This document shows, piece after piece, positions 1-5,239 of a stretch of DNA of 6,543 nucleotides; the stretch's first letter is position 1, and each line of letters opens with the position of its first letter. The stretch is from contig DHQK01000167.1 in assembly GCA_002411085.1 (NCBI GenBank), forward strand, positions 1 to 6,543. Direction: 5' to 3'. The notes beneath the pieces were generated by a model. That model worked only from the letters and a program-made list of their open reading frames with translations. It had not been told where the DNA came from and searched no databases. The position numbers and the translations under genes were made by a program. The DNA is from Marinilabilia sp. UBA5340. Lineage in GTDB: Bacteria > Bacteroidota > Bacteroidia > Bacteroidales > Marinilabiliaceae.

Positions 1-361
1 TTTCCCATTGAATGCCATAGCAGCAATAGCCAGCCCAGCTCCTCCGGCAAATGTTATTGGAAGTGGAGAAAATACCGGAAACGAATCGGGTGGAGAAAAC
101 GTGGCAACAGCCATCAATACTCCTGACGCAGCAAGCGATAATGAAGGAGTGATCTCGGTTTATCCAAACCCGGTCAGCAGCAATCTTTACGTCAAAGGTG
201 AATCTCTGGCTCCTGAAACCGAAATAGAAATAACTGATTTGGGAGGTAAAACCATCCTTAAGAGCACCGTTCAGGCTCAACCCTTTGATTTATCGACATT
301 ACCGGAGGGAATTTATTTACTCAAAGTAAATCAGAAAATAATCAAGGTTCTCAAAAAGTAA
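1..361 (+). CDS. C-terminal end of a T9SS-secreted protein (type A sorting domain), 5'-truncated by window
   Basis: The reading frame is open from the first bases to the TAA at 359-361, so this is the 3' end of a longer gene whose start lies outside the window; a TTG at position 8 is not a credible start because no signal peptide follows it. The visible part begins with a Gly/Ser/Asn/Ala-rich, low-complexity linker of about 45 residues. It then enters a typical T9SS type A sorting domain of about 70 residues: 'VYPNPVSSNLYV', then 'EIEITDLGGKTI', then 'LSTLPEGIYLLKV', ending in a basic tail '...KIIKVLKK'. In this family the domain directs export through the type IX system and is normally cleaved, leaving the protein on the cell surface or released. 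The catalytic or adhesive part that would define its function is not visible. Confidence is high for the sorting domain and nil for the specific role. Confidence 0.9.
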   Translation, partial: FPLNAIAAIASPAPPANVIGSGENTGNESGGENVATAINTPDAASDNEGVISVYPNPVSSNLYVKGESLAPETEIEITDLGGKTILKSTVQAQPFDLSTLPEGIYLLKVNQKIIKVLKK

Positions 362-388
362 CCAAGCTAAACCCTTATACAACAAGAA

Positions 389-420
389 CCGGCATACTTT
401 GCAGTATGTCGGTTTTTTTT
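389..420 (+). terminator. Intrinsic terminator after the T9SS cargo gene
   Basis: A 10-bp stem (389-398 CCGGCATACT with 403-412 AGTATGTCGG, one G-U pair) closes a 4-base loop TTGC and is followed at once by eight T residues (413-420). Two A bases just before the stem could extend the pairing into the T run. It lies 28 bases after the stop codon and separates the upstream gene from the cryptochrome gene. It is the only clear Rho-independent terminator I found in the window. Confidence 0.9.
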
Positions 421-438
421 GAACCCTGTTTCAGCTCC

Positions 439-469
439 TTTGTTAAACTTTAAAAGAATTTTACTTAAA
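439..469 (+). promoter_or_regulatory. Possible weak promoter for the cryptochrome gene
   Basis: TTTG at 439-442 is followed after 19 bases by TACTTAAA (462-469). This fits the Bacteroidota TTTG (-33) / TAnnTTTG (-7) spacing, but the -7 element keeps only TA and the first T of the core. It sits just after the terminator and just before the ATG at 478, so a transcript from it would have almost no leader. Because the terminator isolates this gene from the one upstream, some promoter must lie in 421-477; this is the best candidate I see. Confidence 0.3.
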
Positions 470-477
470 CAACACAA

Positions 478-1752
478 ATGACTGAAAACACTGTAATTTT
501 CTGGTTTCGAAATGACTTGAGAATTCATGACAATCCGGCTTTAAACAAGGCCTTGGAATCAGGATTCAGGGTAATTCCTGTTTATGTAATTGAAGATATC
601 TGGTATGATGCATTATTTCCGGAATTGGGATTTCCAAGAGCCGGTGAAAAAAGAAAACAGTTTCTTGCAGAATCTTTGGCCGACCTCAAAAGAAATCTTC
701 AACAAAAAGGTAGCGACCTGCTTGTGTTTAAAGGAAAGACCTCAGAGATACTTAAAAAAGTGAGCAATGCAACGAACAGTGTAAAAATAATTGCACAGAA
801 AGAGGCTGCCTGGGAAGAAATACAAATAGAAAAAGAGATTGCGCAAATTACTCAGTTGGAACTGCATTGGGGAAGTATGCTATACCAACCCGACCAGGTT
901 GATTTCCCCACAGAAAAATCTCCTTTTTACTATACCCGGTTCAAGAATAAGGTTCTGGCTCAACCTTTTTCGCCTCTACCTTCATCACTTCCTTCAACCG
1001 GAAGCTTTATGAAATTGGGAAAAATTGAATTAAATAACCTTCCAAGATTGTTTAACTTAGAAAACTGGTCCATTACCGATAAGAGTATACCTTTCAAAGG
1101 CGGAGAATCCGGTGGGATTTTGGCTATGAAAAAATACATTGAAAAGGGAAGTGCTGACCATTATGCCGATACCAGAAACCTGTTTGAAGGAGAAAATTTC
1201 AGCAGCCGGTTAGGAGCCTGGCTCGCCAATGGATGCCTATCACCCAGAACGCTATGGAAGCAATTGAAAGAGAAAGAAACCCCCAAAAACCACCAAAGTA
1301 TACAGACATTATTGGAGCAACTTATCTGGAGAGACAATTTCAGGTTTCTTTTTTTACGCTATGGTCATAAATTTTTCACGACATCCGGTTTAAGAAAAAC
1401 ACCACCAGACATGTACAATGACATGGAAGGCTTTGAACTTTGGCGCAAAGGACAAACAGGTGAACCCATTATAGATGCCCTCATGCACCAGCTGGAAGCT
1501 ACAGGATTCATGAGCAACAGGGGCCGAATGCTGGTCAGCTTTTATCTTTCCAAAGAGATGAAAATCAACTGGCAGTGGGGAGCAGCATGGTTCGAATCCA
1601 TGCTAGTGGACTATGACGTATACAGCAATTATGGTAACTGGGCCTATCAAAGCGGTCGTGGAACAGACAGTCGTGTTAACAGGAAATTCAATCTGCAAAT
1701 ACAGACTAAAAAGTTTGATTCTAAAGGGAAATTTATCCAAAAATGGAAATAG
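478..1752 (+). CDS. DASH-family cryptochrome / single-strand DNA photolyase
   Basis: This is a 424-residue flavoprotein of the cryptochrome/photolyase family, DASH branch. Characterised members use FAD, and usually a methenyltetrahydrofolate antenna, to repair cyclobutane pyrimidine dimers in single-stranded DNA with blue light; some may also signal. The N-terminal antenna domain opens with 'VIFWFRNDLRIHDNPAL' (6-22) and carries the DASH stretch 'FPRAG..RKQFLAESLADL' (52-70) and 'QKEAAWEE' (107-114). The FAD domain shows 'ADTRNLFEGENFSSRLGAWLANGCLSPRTLW' features (230-260), 'QLIWRD' (281-286), 'ATGFMSNRGR' (341-350) and 'DYDVYSNYGNWAY' (378-390). N384 matches the flavin N5-contacting Asn, and W388 and W365 match the inner two members of the Trp triad. 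The third, outer Trp position is Met312. The protein stops soon after 'FIQKWK', a short C-terminus. ATG 478 gives the expected family start; no Shine-Dalgarno is present. The DASH assignment is firm; repair versus signalling is open. Confidence 0.95.
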   Translation: MTENTVIFWFRNDLRIHDNPALNKALESGFRVIPVYVIEDIWYDALFPELGFPRAGEKRKQFLAESLADLKRNLQQKGSDLLVFKGKTSEILKKVSNATNSVKIIAQKEAAWEEIQIEKEIAQITQLELHWGSMLYQPDQVDFPTEKSPFYYTRFKNKVLAQPFSPLPSSLPSTGSFMKLGKIELNNLPRLFNLENWSITDKSIPFKGGESGGILAMKKYIEKGSADHYADTRNLFEGENFSSRLGAWLANGCLSPRTLWKQLKEKETPKNHQSIQTLLEQLIWRDNFRFLFLRYGHKFFTTSGLRKTPPDMYNDMEGFELWRKGQTGEPIIDALMHQLEATGFMSNRGRMLVSFYLSKEMKINWQWGAAWFESMLVDYDVYSNYGNWAYQSGRGTDSRVNRKFNLQIQTKKFDSKGKFIQKWK

Positions 1753-1771
1753 CCGGATACAACCATTTTTA

Positions 1772-1779
1772 TATATTTG
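1772..1779 (+). promoter_or_regulatory. Bacteroidota -7 promoter element (TATATTTG) for the small Cys protein gene
   Basis: TATATTTG followed by C is an exact match to the TAnnTTTG -7 consensus of the Bacteroidota primary sigma factor. It lies in the 72-bp gap after the cryptochrome stop, 45 bases before the ATG at 1825, leaving room for a leader of about 40 bases. No TTTG is present at the usual -33 distance (around 1747-1752), so the match rests on the -7 element alone. No terminator hairpin separates it from the cryptochrome gene, so read-through is also possible. Confidence 0.55.
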
Positions 1780-1824
1780 CAGACGATTATATGAACAAAT
1801 GTTCTTTACTAATACAATAAAAAT

Positions 1825-2019
1825 ATGTCAGAACAAAAGAATGTAATGCAAGTTTGTTTTGTCTGCAAAAAAAAATTGTCAGAGACAGAGAAAAAAGAAT
1901 TTAATCCCCGCACCAATCTTCCTGTATGCCAACAATGTAAAAACACAGAAGCAGAAAAAAAAGCCGAAAAGGATGCGCTTGATTCTTTGGCCGAGGGATT
2001 TGTATGTGGATGCATTTAA
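1825..2019 (+). CDS. Small zinc-ribbon-like protein with two CxxC pairs and a C-terminal CxC
   Basis: This 64-residue protein of unknown function contains a CxxC pair at C11/C14 and a second at C35/C38, spaced like a small zinc ribbon. Between them is a basic stretch (KKKLSETEKKEFNPRTNLP), then an acidic/basic, Ala/Lys/Glu-rich probable helix (41-56), and the tail 'GFVCGCI' with C61 and C63. No signal peptide or membrane segment is seen, so it should be cytoplasmic. The regular cysteine pairs, a promoter element just upstream and an ATG that starts the Cys-bearing frame argue that it is real rather than a chance ORF; overlapping ORFs in other frames are Lys/Pro-rich or Ser/Phe-rich without motif logic. 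Its TAA ends exactly one base before the stop codon of the convergent lipoprotein gene. Zinc binding is inferred from the motif; the two tail cysteines could add a ligand or form a redox pair. I do not recognise a named family. Confidence 0.8.
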   Translation: MSEQKNVMQVCFVCKKKLSETEKKEFNPRTNLPVCQQCKNTEAEKKAEKDALDSLAEGFVCGCI

Positions 2020-2814
2020 TTATTCTCCTGGCAAAACAAGCCCCTCTCCTTCAACATCTTTCTCCAGGTTATCGGGCATTCCATAATAGTAAATCCGACC
2101 GCTTCCATCAATTTTAGCATTCAATCTTCTGGTGACCTGGCATAATACCAGCCCACTTCCATAGAGCCGGATATCCCCCTCTGAAATAACCATTTCACGC
2201 GAATCAATCTTTCCGGAACCTTCAAGTAACAAATCTGCATAATTGCAATATCCTGAAAGACTAATATTCCCGGATCCCTGTTGATGCAAAAAGAATTCAT
2301 TAAAATTCCCATTCAAAGCAATGCGAGTGCTTCCTTCAGAAAAAAGATATACTGCATCACACCTCAGCGTATCCAACGTAAGCAATTTGGTCATTCCAAA
2401 AACAGATAAATCAAAATTCTTTAAGACCAAAGAATCTGCAATCATTTCGCCTCCATTCATTTCAGCAGTAAGATTATCTCCGGCAAAATAAATCATTATT
2501 TTAATGCCTTCTCTGGGTTGCAACTCAAAATTAGGTTTCACACCCACAATCAACTGATTACCTTCAATCTCTGTGGTAACGTAAGACAACAAATTAGAGT
2601 CAGTCTCCACTATAACCCGCTGTTCATTAGAACTTTTCAGAATCACATCAAACTCATCGCTCTCCATAACAACCTGATTAAATGAAGACAATGATCGTTG
2701 TTCATCTTTTAAGTTACCATCACCAACCACCTCCACAGCCAGAAATTCTTCGCAAGAAGTCAATACCAGGGGTAAACACAAAAAAAGAAGGCAATATCTA
2801 AAAAGCCGTATCAT
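2020..2814 (-). CDS. DUF2807 (GIN domain) lipoprotein
   Basis: This is a 264-residue exported protein. Residues 1-20 are a signal sequence ending in the lipobox 'LTSC', so C21 should be lipidated and anchored in the outer membrane or exposed on the surface; acidic residues E22-E23 follow directly. The body matches the DUF2807 'putative auto-transporter adhesin head GIN' family: a first half with 'FNQVVMESDEFDVILK' (45-60) and 'NQLIVGVKP' (86-94), then a second half of repeated Gly-Ser-Gly turns at about 180, 199, 219, 237 and 256. The 18-20 residue spacing is what stacked rungs of a beta-helix would give. The family is very common in Bacteroidota and its molecular role is not established; the adhesin label comes from fold similarity. 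The gene starts 3 bases after the stop of the ElyC-like gene, so the two are almost certainly co-transcribed and perhaps translationally coupled. Three further cysteines (152, 190, 225) lie in the exported part. Confidence 0.9.
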   Translation of the reverse strand: MIRLFRYCLLFLCLPLVLTSCEEFLAVEVVGDGNLKDEQRSLSSFNQVVMESDEFDVILKSSNEQRVIVETDSNLLSYVTTEIEGNQLIVGVKPNFELQPREGIKIMIYFAGDNLTAEMNGGEMIADSLVLKNFDLSVFGMTKLLTLDTLRCDAVYLFSEGSTRIALNGNFNEFFLHQQGSGNISLSGYCNYADLLLEGSGKIDSREMVISEGDIRLYGSGLVLCQVTRRLNAKIDGSGRIYYYGMPDNLEKDVEGEGLVLPGE

Positions 2815-2817
2815 CTG

Positions 2818-3579
2818 TTAAATATATCCATTTAATTTATACATTATCCATCCCCCCCATTCCCGGAGGAGAAGTCCCCATGATTCCATAACACCAGCGG
2901 AAGGCATCAAATAATCCTTCCATTGCAATGGGCGTGTATTGGCAACAGGATCAGCCGGAAATACAGCAACCTCAAATCCTTGCTTTTCAAAACAAGCCTT
3001 TGCGCGTGGAACATGAAAGCCTGAAGTTACAAGAATTATTTTTTTTGTCCACCTTCTATTTTCAAAAACAGCAGCTGATTTCACCGCATTTTCATAGGTG
3101 TTCCGCGAAGAAGATTCAAAAAATATTTTATCGTTCAGCAATCCGGTCTTTTTAAGATAATCTTTCCACAATTCTCCTTCCGGACATTGATCATCAAAAA
3201 ACGTCCCCAGTCCTCCGGAAATCAGCAGACTATCAGCAAATCCTGTTTTGAGCAAATAAAAAGCCTGCCAAAACCGATCGGAGCTTTGTGCAAACCGGGG
3301 CAACCCGTTGTGTTCATTTTCACTGATCATACCACCCAGTACCACAATAGTACGATGCTCCTCAGGCAAAACTTCAGGTGATATAGTTACAGGTTCCCAA
3401 CTCCTGATTACGATTTGAAAAATGGCATTATTGGAAAAAAACAATAATACAAAGACTGCAACCAATTGCAACGGTTTTCTAAACCTCTTTTTCATCAAAA
3501 TAGAAGCAATTCCAAGAAAGAATATCCAAATCAATGGAGAAAAAAGAACATTGAGTATTTTCGACAGGACAAAAAACAT
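2818..3579 (-). CDS. DUF218 / ElyC-SanA-YdcF family membrane protein
   Basis: This is a 253-residue inner-membrane protein with two N-terminal transmembrane segments (about 8-28 and 37-56) and one DUF218 domain. Visible DUF218 motifs are 'TIVVLGG' (77-83), 'DSLLISGGLG' (116-125), 'ESSSRNTYENA' (155-165), 'ILVTSGFHVPRA' (182-193) and 'FEVAVFPAD' (202-210). In E. coli the relative ElyC affects peptidoglycan and undecaprenyl-lipid carrier metabolism and SanA affects envelope permeability; the domain is expected to face the periplasm. A specific role here is inference. The frame remains open to an earlier ATG at 3633 (271 residues). I prefer the ATG at 3579 because family members typically begin 'MFFxLSKxL' directly before the first membrane segment, while the extra 18 residues look unrelated. 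It is the first gene of an operon with the DUF2807 lipoprotein, 3 bases apart, and is transcribed divergently from the nitroreductase. Confidence 0.88.
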   Translation of the reverse strand: MFFVLSKILNVLFSPLIWIFFLGIASILMKKRFRKPLQLVAVFVLLFFSNNAIFQIVIRSWEPVTISPEVLPEEHRTIVVLGGMISENEHNGLPRFAQSSDRFWQAFYLLKTGFADSLLISGGLGTFFDDQCPEGELWKDYLKKTGLLNDKIFFESSSRNTYENAVKSAAVFENRRWTKKIILVTSGFHVPRAKACFEKQGFEVAVFPADPVANTRPLQWKDYLMPSAGVMESWGLLLREWGGWIMYKLNGYI

Positions 3580-3661
3580 GCGGCCAATATTTTTACCGAA
3601 AATACACAAAAGATTCGAAAACACAGGATTCACTCCCCCCTCAAAATCCGCAGAAAAATTA

Positions 3662-3693
3662 TTTGAAACTGAAATCTATCTTCTGCATATTTG
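3662..3693 (+). promoter_or_regulatory. Bacteroidota-type promoter for the nitroreductase gene
   Basis: TTTG at 3662-3665 (-33) is followed after exactly 20 bases by CATATTTG (3686-3693), which matches TAnnTTTG at all fixed positions except the first. Predicted transcription would begin near 3699, giving a leader of roughly 20 bases before the ATG at 3718. Both boxes and the spacing agree, making this the best complete promoter in the window. Confidence 0.6.
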
Positions 3694-3717
3694 TCATAAC
3701 TAATAAAGCGAAACAAT

Positions 3718-4233
3718 ATGGACTTCAAAACACTAATGCAGACACGATATTCTGTCAGGAATTATCAACCGGAACCACTATCTGAAGAGCTACTGATGGA
3801 AGTTCTGGAAGCCGGGAGAATGGCTCCAACAGCTGTCAACAAGCAGCCATTTGTTTTTGTGGTGGTAAACACTGAAAACAAGCTAAAAAAAATTTCTGCC
3901 GCTTACCCCAGAGATTGGTTCAAAACAGCCCCACAGGTCATTGTGATATGTGGCGACCACCGTGCAGCATGGAAGCGTGGAAACGATGGCAAAGACCATA
4001 CAGATATTGATGTGGCTATTGCGACAGACCACATCACACTGAGAGCTACAGAACTAGGCATGGGAACCTGTTGGGTTTGTAATTTTGATGCCGAACAAGT
4101 ATCCAAAGCACTCAGCCTCCCTGACCACATCGAACCGGTTGTATTGCTACCGATAGGAAGGCCCAAAGAGGCTGAAATACCTTCAAAAAAGCGAAAGTCA
4201 CTTTCTGATCTGGTCAGATTTAACGAATATTAA
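3718..4233 (+). CDS. Nitroreductase-family FMN oxidoreductase
   Basis: This 171-residue protein matches the compact nitroreductase fold. Family members are homodimers that bind FMN and use NAD(P)H to reduce nitroaromatics, quinones or other substrates. The phosphate-binding start is clear: 'TRYSVRNY' with R10, S12 and R14, followed by 'AGRMAPTAVNKQP' (32-44) that contacts the flavin. The second half has 'LRATELGMGTCWVCNFD' (108-124), the usual helix-turn around the isoalloxazine ring, and 'PIGRP' (145-149) with R148 at the phosphate. Length is at the short end of the family but complete, with no frameshift. The substrate cannot be read from the sequence; a general NAD(P)H-dependent quinone or nitro-compound reductase is the default. 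It stands alone with its own promoter, and its last 14 bases overlap the end of the convergent outer-membrane protein gene. The cytoplasmic location is inferred from the lack of a signal peptide. Confidence 0.92.
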   Translation: MDFKTLMQTRYSVRNYQPEPLSEELLMEVLEAGRMAPTAVNKQPFVFVVVNTENKLKKISAAYPRDWFKTAPQVIVICGDHRAAWKRGNDGKDHTDIDVAIATDHITLRATELGMGTCWVCNFDAEQVSKALSLPDHIEPVVLLPIGRPKEAEIPSKKRKSLSDLVRFNEY

Positions 4234-5212
4234 TCCCTACTCCGGCTGTCAGGATGGAATAATCGCCCACAGTATAATCTGCATGCAGCGCCAGAAATCC
4301 TAAACGCAACCGGAGACCGGCATTAAAGTCGAAACCATTCGTCTTATACCCCAATGTGAAAGGATCGGTGTAAATCTCCTGAAGTGATTCAACAGTATAC
4401 TGACCATTCACAGCAAAATCACTATTGGCAGAACCATAACCGGCTCCTGCATATAGAGCAATAACCGGAAAATTGGCACCAACCAGAACTCGGGAAGTGA
4501 ATGCTCCGGAAGAGATATCCAGCATACCATCTGTGACAGAAATCTGCTCAGTGCCGGGTATCTCTGTAGAACTATTAAAACTGGTATAACCCGCAAGCAG
4601 AGAGAGCTGAAGGAATGGAACCCGTTTCACAAAAGGGATATAGTCCTTCAGACTGTGTTTTAATCCAAAACCCAGTACGCTCACTTCACCGGCATCCCCA
4701 AATTTCATTTTGGGAACTACCCGGGCCATCACTTCGGTATGGAATGGCAACCCCACTGCTGCCTGAAGCATAGGCAATGGTAACTTATCGTTTCCGGAAC
4801 CGTTGGGCAATTCAAATCCTACTCCCTCAGCTCCAGCCCCTTCAGGAGATATCGATGGCCGCGATTCCATTTCACCCGCAACAGTAGGAGCAATTCCGTC
4901 ACCACTAACGCTTACATTTGACAAACCCAAACTATTGGCGTCATAAGTTTTTGCTGATGAAGGCGCTACAGAGTTCATCACACTGAAGGTGATATCAAAA
5001 CCTCCAAGTTTATGCACCTTAGCAGTATTATACCATCCTGCATTAAGTGATGTTCCTAACATTTCTCCATAAGGACGTAAATAGGCTTTTGTGAGAATCT
5101 CTGCATTTGCCTCACCTGCCTGAAAAAAATCACGCAATGGTTCCTGAGCCACTGACAACAGACTCACAGAACCAGCAATAAACAACAGCAAACTTCTTTT
5201 CATCAACTTCAT
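4220..5212 (-). CDS. DUF6588-like outer-membrane beta-barrel protein
   Basis: This is a 330-residue exported protein. Residues 1-22 form a signal peptide (basic start, hydrophobic core) with a likely cleavage after 'SVA', before 'QEPLRDFF'. The mature part begins 'ILTKAYLRPYGEMLGTSLNAGWYNTAKVH' (39-67), a pattern I associate with the DUF6588 family of Bacteroidota. A Gly/Ser/Pro-rich polar region follows (about 80-145). From about 150 on there are alternating hydrophobic/aromatic strands separated by polar loops: 'VMARVVPKMKF', 'VSVLGFGLKHSL', 'LQLSLLAGYTSF', 'SRVLVGANFPVIALYAGAGYG', 'GFDFNAGLRLRLGFLALHADYTVG', ending 'LTAGVGINIR'. This is what a small outer-membrane barrel looks like. The function of the family is unknown. 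It lies 27 bases after the SPOR-like gene with no promoter or terminator between, so a shared transcript is likely. A second ATG three codons in (5203) would also serve as start. The barrel fold is inferred. Confidence 0.82.
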   Translation of the reverse strand: MKLMKRSLLLFIAGSVSLLSVAQEPLRDFFQAGEANAEILTKAYLRPYGEMLGTSLNAGWYNTAKVHKLGGFDITFSVMNSVAPSSAKTYDANSLGLSNVSVSGDGIAPTVAGEMESRPSISPEGAGAEGVGFELPNGSGNDKLPLPMLQAAVGLPFHTEVMARVVPKMKFGDAGEVSVLGFGLKHSLKDYIPFVKRVPFLQLSLLAGYTSFNSSTEIPGTEQISVTDGMLDISSGAFTSRVLVGANFPVIALYAGAGYGSANSDFAVNGQYTVESLQEIYTDPFTLGYKTNGFDFNAGLRLRLGFLALHADYTVGDYSILTAGVGINIR

Positions 5213-5239
5213 AGATCTAATATTTCAACATTAACAAAA

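Noticed and set aside
1613..1846. 77-codon plus-strand ORF across the cryptochrome end
   Set aside because: It overlaps a strongly conserved part of the cryptochrome in another frame and contains no recognisable domain.
1993..2046. GAGGG ... CCCTC inverted repeat at the convergent junction as a bidirectional terminator
   Set aside because: The arms are only about 5 bp and about 45 bases apart, with no T run, so a stable terminator hairpin is unlikely.
1859..2086. 75-codon plus-strand ORF overlapping the small Cys protein
   Set aside because: It is a shifted frame of the Cys protein gene that runs on into the convergent lipoprotein gene; composition is Lys/Pro/Ser-rich with no motif, whereas the frame at 1825 has paired CxxC motifs and a promoter element.
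3580..3633. Extended N-terminus for the ElyC-like protein from ATG 3633
   Set aside because: The extra 18 residues do not resemble family N-termini, while the internal ATG at 3579 begins exactly like them. The longer form cannot be excluded from sequence alone.
3422..3703. 93-codon plus-strand ORF opposite the ElyC-like N-terminus
   Set aside because: It is antisense to the transmembrane region of the DUF218 gene, whose motifs are clear; the translated product is basic and without any signal or domain.
3903..4166. 87-codon minus-strand ORF inside the nitroreductase gene
   Set aside because: Antisense shadow of a well-supported FMN enzyme; no start context or domain.
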